Made by a program: the position numbers and the translations under genes
From: Pegea sp. RAD2-039
Lineage: Eukaryota > Chordata > Thaliacea > Salpida > Salpidae
Assembly: GCA_034620365.1 (NCBI GenBank)
Contig: JAQGEQ010000058.1
Location: 806,001-870,000 of the forward strand
DNA length: 64,000 bases
Reading direction: 5' to 3'
Part shown: positions 30,852-44,304 of the stretch, in pieces
Numbering within the stretch: the first letter of the stretch is position 1
Layout of the letters: each line of letters starts with the position of its first letter
The notes under the pieces: generated by a model
Databases searched by the model: none
What the model was told of the DNA's origin: nothing
Seen by the model: only the letters and a program-made list of their open reading frames with translations

Positions 30852-32977
30852 ATGGATCAATATCATATTTTAGGAAGAGTTGGTGAAGGAGCACATGGGA
30901 TTGTGTTTAAAGCAAAACATATTCAAGTAACTTCTAGTCTTTTATCAATTTGAACTTTAATATCAATAATTTCACAATTTATTTTATAGTTTTATTATTA
31001 TTCTTTTATAGAAATATTATATGTTATTATTGATTAAAAATTGTTAAATATTATTTTTATAAATTTTTTATCATTTTTATAAATGATTTTAGATAAAAGT
31101 TTTGTACTCAACTATTACTTATCAAATGATTCTTATTTCTGAAGCATATAGTTATACTACTCAAGGAATATGAACTTTTAATTTTGTTGACAAATTTATT
31201 ACAATAGAGTGGGGAGTTAGTTGCATTGAAAAAAGTGCCCCTGCGAAAATTGGATGATGGAATCCCAAATCAAGCACTACGAGAGATCAAAGCTCTTCAA
31301 GAAATTGGTGGGAATAGTGATGAAGCTCAAAATGTAAACTTTTTGTTTTAGAAGTTAAAAACTAAGTAGTCTTTAATCTTCATAAAAAGTTTTTCTTTAA
31401 ATCTAATCAAACTTAGCAAAATTCAACTTAAATCATTATTATCCAACAAAAGGTTGTGAAATTGCATGATGTCTTCCCTCATGGCACTGGGTTCGTTCTA
31501 GTTTTTGAATATATGCTGTCTGATCTTTCCGAAGTCATTCGTAATACAGATCGACCTCTTACTGAAAGCCAAATAAAAAGTTATATGATGATGTTACTAA
31601 AAGGTGTTGCTTTCTGTCATCAAAACAACATTATTCATAGAGTAAGTTATGTTCTGCTGTTTTCATCTCAATTCAAATGAATTATTAATTAACATTTTAA
31701 CTATTTTTATTTTGATAGTTCATTTGCTTATAAAATCAATGAGTAATCAACTTACATAAATAAGTTAATTTTATTTTATCAAAATTGAAATCAGTATTAA
31801 ATCTGAAGAGTTTCAGCTTCACATGATAAAATATTTTTCAATTTTGTTTGTTTATATTTATTGATTTATAAAAAATTGTTTTTTATTTGCATTTTTGGCT
31901 GATATGTCACATTTCAAACACAGCAAATGATAGATAAAAGTTATAAAGATTGAATATTGTAATTCAGCAATTAGTTTTTTAAAATCGTATTATAAAGTAC
32001 TACTAATATCATTTATTTTAAGTAAGTTTAAAACTTAACATTTATTAATAAATAAACGAATTAGAGAATATCTTGTTAGAATGTCAAATTTATGAAATTC
32101 TTTAAAAAGATAATTTTTATCATTCGGCCATTTGTAAAAAAAGACCATTTTTAACAATAGGACCTGAAACCAGCCAACTTGCTCATCAGTTCAACAGGTC
32201 ATCTGAAGATAGCTGACTTTGGACTTGCTCGAGTCTTTGAGAAGAATTCAGACCGCCAATACAGTCATCAAGTGGCGACTAGGTCCTCTTATCAATGACG
32301 TCATGATGCGCGCGAGCCTTTGACCAAGTTGTACTTGAACAGATGGTACAGAGCTCCTGAGCTGTTGTATGGAGCTCGGAAATACGATGAAGGAGTTGAT
32401 CTGTGGGCGACTGGATGTATTTTTGGAGATCTTCTCAATAACTCTCCTTTGTTTCCGGTACTTCATCTTCTGAATTTAAACATTCAACATTCGGTATTCA
32501 ACCTTAGGGCGAAAACGACATCGAGCAACTATGCTGTGTCCTGAGAGTTTTAGGGACCCCGAACGAGCAGAAATGGCCTGGTATGTCTTCACTCCCGGAT
32601 TACAACAAGATCACTTTTCCAGAGAATCCTCCGATCCCATTAGAAGAAGTTGTTCCGGACGCTTCCGAAGATGCTGTGGATTTATTGAAACAATTTCTTA
32701 TTTATACTTCCAGCAAAGTTAGAGACCTCTTCTTCTGATCTCTTCAATATTTTTAACATGATCTTATCTTCAGCGGTTAGCAGCCCGGAAGGCTCTTCTT
32801 CATCCCTACTTCTTCACTGAACCTCTTCCCGCTCATCATTCAGAGCTTCCAATCCCACAAAGAGCTCGCAGAAACACATCAAGACACCGACCAAACTTTA
32901 AGGAGTATGACATCGATCTGCCGGTTGAAGAAAGTCTTCTTGATCTTGATCTCATTTCTGAATTTGTTGATTTTTAA
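30852..32977 (+). CDS. CDK20: CDK20 (cell cycle-related kinase), ciliary CMGC kinase
   Basis: Seven exons: 30852-30926, 31208-31333, 31453-31641, 32161-32282, 32343-32457, 32508-32717, 32774-32977; 346 residues, exactly the human length. Kinase signatures are [33 protein letters not shown] (the PSTAIRE-position helix), [22 protein letters not shown] and [16 protein letters not shown] with the activating threonine. The C-terminal part has [10 protein letters not shown] and [16 protein letters not shown], both specific to the CDK20/CCRK branch. CDK20 activates ICK/MAK-type kinases and controls ciliary length and Hedgehog output. The exon at 32508-32717 runs through a GTATGT at 32581 without splicing. 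Intron 32283-32342 carries a TGACGTCA palindrome. Confidence 0.96.
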
Positions 32978-34515
32978 AGACTTTAAATAAGTCTCATTAT
33001 GTTTGCTGATTTGAAACACTGATTTGATATTTAAAAAATTTGATTTGAAACACTTTTTGTTGCAGAATTCAATTTTTTGATTGCTGTTATTTCCATAAGT
33101 TTGGATTTGAAACAAATTTTCAATTTACTTAAAATACAACTTTTATAAATTTGAGGAAAAAGTTAACAAATAGTAAAAAATGATTTTTTGTTCATCGCTA
33201 AGATCTAAAACTTCGTTTTTATTGATAAGAATCTTAGAAAAAGCTTTAATGAGAACAGTTGGTTATTTTGGTATTCAGTTCGGTGAAAGTTATCAGTGGG
33301 TCAAAAAAGTTGCAGAATTTCACGTAAATCTGTTCAAAATTAAATATCAATAACTTAGAAAGTAAAATTCAAATAGATATTTGTTTTTAGCAGTTGCTGA
33401 GATGTCATTTCAATAATTGAGTTTAAATTGAACGGTTTTTCATAAAATATGTTGAAAAAATTTACTAGAAAGAACAAATTTTAATTATTAAAATGATCTC
33501 TTGTGTATTAATCTAAAAACTTATGAGGTATTTGAAACTAAAAACCACTAAAAGCTTATATTTTACAACTATAATTAAGATTTACTCATAATTATCTTTT
33601 TTCCATTCAAATGAAAATATGTTTAGTAAATAATGTATTTTGTCGTTAGCATTTTTTCCTAAACACCAACTCTCTTTTAGCTACTAATTTTTTCTTCTTT
33701 TTTTCTATGAAAATATCTTACTTGAGTCACTGTTTCGAAAGACTTCTTATGCTGTGAAATAGTCTGTAGAAAGTAATTATTGTGACGGATTTCTCTTAAA
33801 TCGTCTTTTATTGTGAATTTTGTTTGATTAAAAGCAGCATTAAAATAAAAAATGGTTTAGTTTTTATTCACTACGAATACCATGAAATTAGCATCTTCTA
33901 ATTGACATCTTATAATTGTTAGATTTGAGTATTTAAATTTGAAAATTTAAGTATGATTTGGTAGACTTTGAAAATTTAAGCTTGCATTAAAACTCTATAA
34001 AAATACTAAATTTTAATTGAATTAAAAGTTAAAGAATTGATTTGTGATAAAAATAATATTTTATAACAGTCAATTATTTAGGAAGATTTTTCAAAACTTT
34101 GTTTTGTTATAGAAATTTCTTAGAAATATTAAATGTTTTATCAACTTTATTTTCTTCTTTCTATTCATTTAGTCACGGTTAAACGAGGTTGGTATGTTTT
34201 TAAATAGTTTTAGAAACAAGTTTTTGACAAATTAAGTGTTCTGTCTAATCACTTTATTGATAATTATGCCGTCTAAAATGTTAAGTTGCATCTCTAAGCT
34301 CTGGTAATTACTTATCGATTAAAATGTTAATTTTTCCACTTTTTAATATCTGTTTGAACCTAAATGGCAATTTTTAGATAAAAAGATTTTAAATAAATAA
34401 AAATAAACTCTTAAATGACAGGATCAGAAAAATATCTTTTAACTTCTAAGGCTTTTTAACAATTAAAATTTAATTTCAAAGATTAGAAAGAAAAATTTAA
34501 ACAAGAATTCCGAAG
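32978..34515. other. Intergenic between CDK20 and the Cys-rich surface protein
   Basis: AT-rich sequence with no supported gene, but it probably holds the unresolved first exon of the downstream gene. One candidate is a short frame starting at the ATG at 34267 that runs to a GTAATT donor, though its phase does not join cleanly. Confidence 0.35.
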
Positions 34516-37500
34516 AAAGCGCTTTACCTGTCTTTTTTAACTTATTTTATTTTTGTTGTTCGACAAGTCGCTTATGGCGCGATCGATGTTTTAAAACCGA
34601 CCAATCAGACTCCTAGAAAAATTGCTGAAATACCTTACGACACGTTAAATGGTCTACTCCAGCTAAAAGTAGGAAGCTGCACCTACAAAGAAGTTTTACA
34701 ATTCTCAATGAAATGTGAATCTGAGTTCTTTGCAAACTTGCTTCAACAACCTCAAACTCAATGCAGGTAGGAATAAAAAGTATCTTTTTACGTCGATTGA
34801 TTAATTTTAATTAAGAAAACACCTCACATATATGCAAGAATGTAAAAAGATTCAAATGAGAAGTTGCATTCCGTCATCTGAACTACCTGTCGGTTACTCA
34901 TTAGATGCCTCAACTATGTCCACTTACTGTGAATTTGGGTCATTTGTAATTAGCAGGTAAAATCACTATTTCATTTTTTTACTGCTTGATTCAGATTTTT
35001 CTCTTGATGTACATTGAAAGTACATCGTAAATGAATTATGCCACCTATTGGCAAAAGCTTCTTCGAGTATTGGAAATTAATCTTTGAAAAATAACTCTGA
35101 TTTATCTTTCAGATCAAATTACAGCAACTGTCAGCCTCTATATAACAAAGTAGCTCATGATTGCGTCCGTTCTTTTGCTTCAATTTACGCCAAATTCAAA
35201 ACAGATAATGCTCTTTGCTCTAAGTACATAGAAACTCGTTCATGTTTATATAAAGCAGAAGATGATTTCTGTGAAGATGGTTTAGGCATCACTTTGAACA
35301 GAAATGCGACTAGAATGGTTTATAAGTAAGATTTGTTTTTAATTCTATCCTAATTTTATTATGAACATTGTTCGACAATTTTCTTTAATTACTGCAATGT
35401 TATGATCGAAAAACTTTATATAAAAACATCTATTAGAAAGAATTGTTCTGAAGTCTTACTTCGAACTTTTCGGTTAAGCTTTGACAGAAACTTATCAATT
35501 AAATTAGAAAAAAAACATTAAAAATAAACGAATTTTTCTTCAGCAGATTTAACTTCAGTTTATTACATTTAAGCTGCTTAAGTGTTTTTTTTTAGTTTTA
35601 ATTTATTTTTAAAGTTAAAGTAGAAAGAAAATCGCCCTCAAAAGTTTTTACCACAATGATTGACCACAACATTGACAACCATTTACTTAAATTCAATAAG
35701 CTCTTCGCCTGGTAAAAAGCAAGTCTTACTAGGTAGGACTAAACAATAGCAAAAAGAGTTTGCCTTAATAAGTGTCAAAAACTTCAAAAATAATTTAAAA
35801 TGCTCAAAGAAAAATTCAACTTTTAACGACTTAACTCTGGCGTATGACTGTTTATCAATAGCAAGTTAGCTATGACGTAATGAAAAGAGTGTTGCAAATG
35901 AGAAAATTAAAATCGATTTAAAGCCACAAAATTTTCTGCTTCAAATTAATACTTTGTGTAAAGTTTTTTGGATGGAGAAATATTTTACAAGTGCTGTTGA
36001 GTAAAAATGTAATTTAATGTCTTGGCTAAATGATAAAAAATTATCTGATTATTCAGAATATTTTCTTTTTTATATATTTCTTTAAAAAACAAATAATTTT
36101 AAGAAAATCCTTCCTGCAAACTTTATGTATAGACATATTTATTAAAGCTAACTTATTTCCAACAATGGCCTCGTTTGTCATTATAATGTCGATCACGTTT
36201 CTTGGTAAATTATCAAATTAGATGACATTAAGTTTGTGCATTTACTTTTTAACACTTCTACATAGAAACAGACTAGAAGTTCATTCAGTAGTTCTTATGT
36301 AGTACTAAATCCGTTAAATTGATTTATTATAAATCTTTATTTACCGACTGATTTTTTTGCTGGTAATAACTAGTTTCAGCTTTGAAGAGATAATATTTTA
36401 AAGTTAAAGTATTTATTGCATTATAATTAAATGTTTGATTAACCATATTCATTTAATTAGTTTTTATAATATTGATTTATACAGTATATTCATAAGCTTG
36501 TCTGACAAAAATCTGATTTTTAAGATTGACCAACATAATTGTAATCATTGAGAAACGACAAAACAAAACATTCTAGAAAACATTATTTTCCAAATGTTCA
36601 ACATTTAATAAAATATAATTTGGTTTGTTAAGGAGTTTGAATTACATAATTTTCAGTAAACAACAACTAGCCAATAAATATTGTCTTATAGAGATATCTT
36701 GTGTCTGATGATTTGACTGCTTTGTAAACATGAAAGATTTTGATGGTAAACGATCTTCATTTAATGTTGTATTAAAGATATTAAAAGTAGTTTGCAAGTT
36801 TGCTTAAAATTGATTTTACTAAAAATTACTATAATTTCTAGCTTATTCTATTATTCAATTGATGAATTTGTTTGAGAACTTTTTTTAAATAGAGTAGGTT
36901 AACAAGTCATTTAAATAGAATTCAAGTAAATTAGATTAAAAATATCCTCTTTTCAAGATCAGGACTTGTATAGAAAATTATAGATACACAAAATGATAGG
37001 AATACATTCGAAAATTTGCTTATTATTATTGATTATTTTAGATGTATTGATTAACTTGTTGTCTTTTTATTCCTAAGGATCACCTGTTAAAAGATTTTTG
37101 TATATTCTTATAGATTTTGATAATGTTAGACTATTTTTAAAAATGGCTTGAACTTTACAGTTTTTTAAAAATGTTTTTGTTATCTTCCTCATTTTATATT
37201 TCAATTTCATCCTACTGATAATGATATCAAAACATAACTGAAGCCTAACCACTTTTCAACAAGCGTTTATTGAAACATTTTGACTTTGATTAATTTATAA
37301 TTATTCTTGACTAAAAGATTTCATCGAAAAAAATTTAGGGTCATGTTGGTTCAACAACTTTTCTATTAATTCTTTATTTAGATGTTGGAACCCATTTTGT
37401 TTTAACTCAAACGACGTAAGAGAAGGAATTGATTCAAATTGTGGACGAAATGATGCTTTCAAGTATTTTCGAAGACCACCACTTTTAGAAAAGTTTGCTG

Positions 37501-37637
37501 ATTCAACTAAAAGTTATACCTTGAATAACAGGGTGCCTTTCCCTTCTATCTTGACTACTACATCTGCGAACAATGTTCAAACTATAAAGTTCTCATTTCT
37601 TTTACTCACAATTACAATTGCAGCAGTTTTACTATAA
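34516..37637 (+). CDS. Cys-rich secreted, probably GPI-anchored protein (5' end unresolved)
   Basis: Four phase-consistent exons are clear: up to 34766 (entry near 34506-34516), 34816-34956, 35113-35325 and 37382-37637, with a 2,056-nt last intron. The start codon lies in an unidentified upstream exon. The readable N-terminus is hydrophobic (LYLSFLTYFIFVV), like a signal peptide. The ectodomain has about 16 cysteines in paired spacing, for example SMKCESEF, MQECKKIQMRSC, HDCVRSF, SKYIETRSC and YKCWNPFCFN, plus at least one N-glycosylation sequon (RNAT). The C-terminus is a Ser/Thr-rich spacer followed by FSFLLLTITIAAVLL and stop, typical of a GPI-attachment signal. No family is recognised; the Cys spacing loosely recalls helical Cys-rich ectodomains of invertebrates. 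Confidence 0.7.
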
Positions 37638-40259
37638 AGTTGTAATGATTACTAATTTTGATTCAACAAGTTATAAAGTTATAGTATAAAATATTTACAA
37701 ACAAACTTGTCTTAATTTTATGAATGAATTGTAGTAAGAACTGGCGTCAATGATTATTTATACAAATAAAATACTCTTAGATGTCATCAAAAACTTCTCA
37801 ATTACAACTATTTTAACTTAAGTAAAGTTTATTTTGAATAGTAAAAACATTAAACTTTACTCAATGCAAAAACGATTGTTGAATAATATTTAAAAATATA
37901 ATCATAAAAATATAATAAAAGCCTCTAAGATTTGAATAAAATTAGTAAAGTTGTTTACATAAAACAAACTTGATGATTGTTCTAGCAAATTTTTTTATCG
38001 ATATGGTTTATGAGAATAAAATTGTTACATTACAATAAAAATGTCCCAATTTTTATAAAAAGTGATTACGTTGATTTTTTTACATTATTATTATATTATT
38101 ATATAATTAAAAAAGTTATTTTGAAGAAATAATGATATATTAAAACTAATTTTTATGTTTATTCAATTCGCTTGAATGACATATTTGTAGGGAATTGAGA
38201 TTCAAAAATAAATGATTAAAAAGTAAAATTGATATATATGAAATAACTTTTTATTATTTATCTAAAAGACTAAAAATAATTTTTAATACTTATCATTTGC
38301 TTGGTTTCTTGACATTTTATTGATATGAAATTGATACAGACAGTACAGATACATATTATAGATACATAAAAAATCTTGACTAGATTGTCTCTTTGTCATT
38401 TATTTTTTATATATTTACCTTCAATTTCTAAAAAATGTATTTTGTAAAACTTCCAATAGTTTTTTAGTCCAGTTTCAAATAGATATTTTACAGTTGAAAT
38501 ATGATTAAATTTAAAATCGTAAGTTCCAACTAAATCTTTTATATACGAAACAGAATGTTCAAAAAATAGTTTTATCATTTATGTATTTAAAAGTAAAAAA
38601 TGTTAATAAATGTGTCATCAAACGAACGTTTGTTTCATAACTATCCATGATTTTGAGCGCAAGTTTGTTTTTTAATAATATCTCTAAAAAAGGTTTCGAT
38701 AAAAAATGAATGAAAAAGTTTAGATGCTTCTGAACTGATGTATAAGAAAAAAGTGTTTAAAGAATTTGGTATAAAGTCTTTAAGTCTTTTTAGAAGCTGG
38801 GAAGATACAGCTTAGAGATGTTAATTGCTTAGTAATTATGGTATTTATTTCCATCTAGAAACTTTGTTACATTTGAAAATTCTGAAAATGAATTTAGACC
38901 TGTAAAGAAAAAGAAATTCATCGATAATGCATCTTTCAAGTTTAATCGAAACACGCAGATGTAGTAATTGTAGAAAGAAGAAAAGGTCCATTTAAAAAAG
39001 CCAGTTTTAAAGAAAAATAATTCTAACGATAAAGATAAACCTCAAGTAAGGAAAGAAAAAAAGATACATCTGAAAAACTTGAAGAGAACTTTACTTATCA
39101 AATTTGATATTTGTGGAAATACAGAAATCTATGAACCTTAGAGAAAATGTAACTTTCAATAACTAACTAAATACCAAACTTATTTGACTATTGAAAGCTT
39201 TAAACTGATTTTTTCTCGTTTATGTTTCAAATTTTAGAAAATTTTATGCAATCCATAAAGTTTTTTGAAGTTTAATCTATTTACTTGATAAAATGTGAAC
39301 AATTGTCAATGTTTATTTTCTGTTTAAAAATTTCTTACATTAAGAATAATCCAACTAAATATTTTTAAAGTTTTGAAAAACAATTTTTAATGAACAATTA
39401 TTTTTTCATGTGTTTTAGAAACTTATTTATACACACTTTTATTAACAGGTGTATTAAAATTTGTGATTTTTCATTAATCAAATAAACAATATTTATACAA
39501 ACCTTACTAAGATAAAATCAAACAAAAATATCTTGTTTTTGAAAGGTTTTTAGTTATACAAATATGTAATCTTTGACAATTTTTCTTTTGCAAGCACCAA
39601 CTCAAATACTTATGAAGTAGCTCTTTAAAATTTCTGACAATTGAAAAGTTTTTATATTTATTGCTTTACTTTTACTTGAAAGACTGTCACTTTATACAAT
39701 TACTTTTATTGCTACTAAAGTAACTAAATTTGTAAAACAATTGTTAAAATAAATCAATTTTTACTACTACTATAGTCTGTTTCCACAGAAAAATAAATTA
39801 AGCTTTAAATTTTTCTACAATTCTAAGTTTAAAAACAAAACATTTATCTGTCAGCTAGTCTAAACACTTCAAGTTTAAAACAACTTATTGGTGAATAGTT
39901 GATTAATGTAACTTCACTTCAGTTATTATAAAAGCTTTTCAAAAGTTTTTGATTATTCAATTTTCAAAACCGTTTTTTGCTCAACAACATCTTTAAATCA
40001 ATAATTTTGTTATCAGACTACATTTTAGCTCTACAAATACTGACTAAAAAAGTTCAAAAAGAATAGAAATAATTGTTTCTAAAGCACTAAACATCATTTA
40101 AACTATTTTTTGATACATAAGATTTTTATAATATTAAATTAACAAACACGTTTCAATTGCACCCACCAGAACTCACTAACTTCGAGTCCTCAGTTAAACA
40201 AGATAAAAGCATCTAAAAGCAAACACTAGAATCGACAATTGCACAAAAAATCATTCAGA
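37638..40259. other. Intergenic between two convergent genes
   Basis: About 2.6 kb, very AT-rich. No gene is supported. Around 38.7-39.1 kb short Lys-rich frames broken by stops suggest an old relic of unknown kind, too degraded to name. Confidence 0.35.
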
Positions 40260-41138
40260 CTAATAGAGATCATCACGCCGATGTTGAAGAACTGGCATGG
40301 ATGTTCGGATACCGTTCAGATGATCAAGATCAACTTCTGCAGTTATTATTCCGACCTCTTCTCCCTTGCAAGCAATCACAGTACCCCAGGGGTCCACCAC
40401 TAAACTGTGACCAAACGAAGTTCGTTTGTTGTTATGACGACCACATTGTGCAGCGGCGATGACGTAACACTGGTTCTCGATGGCACGTGAGCGAAGAAGA
40501 ACTTCCCAGTGAGCGTTTCCTGTAGGAACCGTGAATGCGGAAGGAAACGTCAGTATTTCAGCTCCTCTCTTCCTCATCTCAGAAGATATTTGTGGAAACC
40601 TAAGATCATAACAAATCATGGGGGCCAGGATTCCACAGGGAGTTGGAAGAGGATCAGGAAGACTCGATCCTGCTTTTACGTAATCACTTTCACAAAGTGA
40701 TACTTTATTTGGAAGAGAAATATCAAATAAATGACATTTTTCGTACATCTTCCTCACTACACCTCCATCATCTATAATCACGTGACAATTACGAGATTTT
40801 TTTGTGCTTTGATCATAAAGATGAATACCCATAGATATCCAAATCTTATGATAAAGAGCTAATTTAGAGTATTTATCTAAATTTCCTCCATTCAAACCTT
40901 CAACTTCAGATAAATTTATTGCTTCCTCACCATTTTCAGCAATAAAATCTGAACTTTCTGGCAGAAAACACATTTTGACACCTCTTTTGACACAATCTTC
41001 AATCAACTTTTTTCCTTGTTTGAAATTTATGTCTTTGTCATCTCCTACATTCATTTGGCAAACTCCAATAATAGCTTTTGTCGACATTTTCATATGACAA
41101 TTGATTATCTTCAGAAAAGATCTTGTTGACAGCATCAA
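40260..41138 (-). CDS. NIT1: NIT1, nitrilase-family deaminated glutathione amidase, intronless
   Basis: Uninterrupted 292-residue frame. The carbon-nitrogen hydrolase triad is visible: Glu61 in FLPESSDF, Lys134 in MYEKCHLFDI, Cys176 in MICYDLRFP. Other family blocks are GNAHWEVLLRSRAIENQCYV and SFGHSLVVDPWGTVIA. NIT1 hydrolyses deaminated glutathione, a by-product of transaminases. The first ~18 residues (MMLSTRSFLKIINCHMKM) are basic with no acidic residue and could be a mitochondrial presequence; initiation at the later Met would give a cytosolic form, as in mammals. There is no FHIT domain, unlike the NitFhit fusion of flies and nematodes. No introns are present. Confidence 0.95.
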   Translation of the reverse strand: MMLSTRSFLKIINCHMKMSTKAIIGVCQMNVGDDKDINFKQGKKLIEDCVKRGVKMCFLPESSDFIAENGEEAINLSEVEGLNGGNLDKYSKLALYHKIWISMGIHLYDQSTKKSRNCHVIIDDGGVVRKMYEKCHLFDISLPNKVSLCESDYVKAGSSLPDPLPTPCGILAPMICYDLRFPQISSEMRKRGAEILTFPSAFTVPTGNAHWEVLLRSRAIENQCYVIAAAQCGRHNNKRTSFGHSLVVDPWGTVIACKGEEVGIITAEVDLDHLNGIRTSMPVLQHRRDDLY

Positions 41139-44100
41139 ATATTTAAAAGAGAAATCTAAATGCTTGATGGTTGTATAAGTTGTATTTATTTAAACCTTTC
41201 TAAATGTTTATTTACAAAGTACTTAAATGATTTTCGATTGTATAATAATATAATTATTTTTAATAAAATTATTTTTATTGAACTTTATTTATTAGTATCT
41301 TAAACAATTAAACTTTCAAAAAGTTTGTCAAAAAAAACCAAACAAAATCTTAATATTGACTTTTTAGAAAACCTTTTTTTATTTTATTCAATTAAAAAAC
41401 TTCAAGTTAATTTGAACAAAGAAAAATTAAACTTTTTATTAAGCTTTGATGTTTTTCATTTCATTCATTAACTAAAATCAACCTCTATATCAATTCAATA
41501 TAGCTTACTAATTAACAAATGAATCATACAAATGAACATAACAGAATTAAAATTGGATGGGCTGAAAATCTTTATAAAATAAATAGTACATTGATTGATA
41601 AATCTTTTTATTAAAATATATTTACATATTATAATAATCACACAAGAATAGACATCATTTTTGTCTAAAGAAAAGGTTATACAATCTGTTAACGTTTGGT
41701 TGGCAACAATTACCAGCTTCTTAATAAAAATAAAATATATAACAAAAAACACAACTTTTATGATTATCTAAAAATATGGAGTTTGGAAGTAGAGCTTTTC
41801 CAAGTGAATATAGCAAAATAAGATTTAGAGAAACCAAAACATAAGTAAGAACTATATTTTTTGCTAAATAAACAATTTTTTATAATATTCTCAAAATACC
41901 AAAGATATTTTTTTAAACAAGATAATAAATAAACATCTGGTTATCAAACCTAAATTATTTAAATGTTAATTAACCTACAATGTAGAGGCAATTTAGGGAA
42001 ATGACCTTAAACGAGAATTTTTTTTTTAAATTAAACTATTTCTGAAATGAAATGTATACATTAAAAGAAGATTAATTACTTTTAAAATAAAGGAAAACTG
42101 AAGAAGTTTACTGTTTTGTGGGTTTTAAGATTGATGATATTATTATTTGTGAGAATGTATGTTAGCGGAAGGTGCTCTCCTTCGCATTTATTGAAATAAA
42201 TAGATAAATAAAATGACTCATAATCAATATAACTACACCAAAACACTATGAGTAGTACAAATACATTGAAAATCAAATTTTTAGTATCTCTTAATTCCCT
42301 TTTAATAATTTTTCAAACTTTTTTTGTACCTTAAAAAGTTTGTATTTCAAGAATATCCTAAATAACTTTTGTAAGTTACAAAATATGGACATTATTTGAT
42401 TATACATCGCAGTAGCTTTTTACAAAAATTTTATTTAAGAATGAAAAATCAATTGTATAAAGTCAATCTAGTTTTAAAGTAAGACTTGTGGTAAAAAAAT
42501 GATTTAAATTTCTTGTTTAAAAAGTAAATAGCTACATTCAAATTTGATAGGATTTAAAATTTTAACGATCTAACCTACTTTGAACCGTTTAAACAAAAAA
42601 TTATATAAAAAAAATTTTATTTTGAAGTTTTAAAAGAATTTTTATTTGAATAAGTGTAAGCTATCTAAAATTTGAAACTTTATCATATTGTTCTCAAATG
42701 TTGGAATGTATAATCAAACCACTTGTTTAAAAAAATTATTTTTTGGCTGTAATTATCGTAATCGTTATTCATCGTTAATTATTAAACAGTAAGATTGGAA
42801 AAAGACTAATTGTCTTCAAAAAAGACGTACTAGTTACCAATTATACAAAATTATTTTTAAATAATATTTAAAAATTGTTATGAACTAAAAATCATATAAA
42901 ATGTAAGTTTTCTGAAACAAAAAGTTTTGTAGTAAGAAGAATTTTAACCAAAATATTGTTTGTAAATATTATCTTAAAAAATATAAGAAAAAGGTTGACA
43001 AGGTATCAATCAGACTATTTGATTATATCGGGATAAGCGATATTTTTTGATGCTGCTAAAGCTAATTTAAGTTTGATTAAAGATTAATTTATGAGACAAA
43101 TAAAATCACATTACATACTTAAATTATTACAAAAGTTAAAGATATAGCTTATAAAGCAGAATGATGCAAAAAGGATTAGAGAAATGTTGTATATGTATTA
43201 AATTCAACATTTCAAGTTCCATATAAAATATATAAAGTATACATTTGAAATACAATTTCTTTTTTGAACAATTAACTTATAGGCTGAACAATAAAAATAA
43301 ATACAGCAACAGTTCTTGATATAAGTTGTTCCAGAAGCTTTTGTAAATTTAATTTTTTACTTTATGTATACTATATTCTAAAATATACTATTAAATCTAG
43401 ACGAATAACATTTTTTGGAGATTACAAAAAGTATATTCATCAGGAATATTAAATTCTTGTTTAAATCTAGTGTGGGACAAGAAATGAATCTTAATTAAGC
43501 AAATTATTTTAGTTTCTTATAATGTCTGTCTTAACGGTCAACAAAACTTGTTTTATATATATATGAAGGTACAACGACTCAACATTTTTATTTATTTATT
43601 TATTATTTTTTTTTAGTTAGCACTATATATGTTTTTAGGAATTTCTAAGAAAAATAACCTCATAGAAAATGTTAGTGAAAATTGTTTACTAATTAAGTAA
43701 TTTAAAGACTTAATTGAGAACCAAACTAAAGTAAACACTACTAATGTACAGAAAGAAGCATATATGGAAAAAATTATTTAAAAAAGGCAAGTAAATACAA
43801 ACCATTGAATTTTACTGAAAAAAAGAAAGTGCAAACTGATATAGATTTACTAAGATTACCCATTTCAGTTCATTCGTCTTTTATCGTTCATTTATTTTCT
43901 TTATTATGATAATAAATTTTCTTAACCAAAAATCAGAATTATTCTTAATAGTAATAAATCCCAAATTGTCTAGAAATGTTTTTGATTTTCTTTAACTTCT
44001 TAATTCTTCCGCATATTACTAAAATTCCTAAATATTCTAAATGCTTATTTTATTAAGTCTTATTTTTCCTGTAATTTTTTTATTTCTTTAAAATATTTGT

Positions 44101-44304
44101 TTTTGAAATCATTGACCTTTTTAAACTAAGTGTACTATAATCAAACGGTTTTTTTTTAAATTTAAAATTTTATAAATTTTATACAGCTAGAATTAACGTA
44201 GTTGAAAGGTCACAGCACATGTAATTTCAATAAGCGTGTTCTTCGCTAATCTCTGCAAGGTTTCTTCTACATTAAGACTTGGTGAACGTATAGGCCTATT
44301 TAAT
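41139..44304. other. Intergenic between NIT1 and the SERBP1-like gene
   Basis: About 3.2 kb between divergently transcribed genes, very AT-rich. Short TA and TTTA simple runs lie around 43.55-43.6 kb. No coding sequence is recognised. An acceptor-like CTGCAAG at about 44259 precedes the SERBP1-like start by 45 nt. Confidence 0.4.
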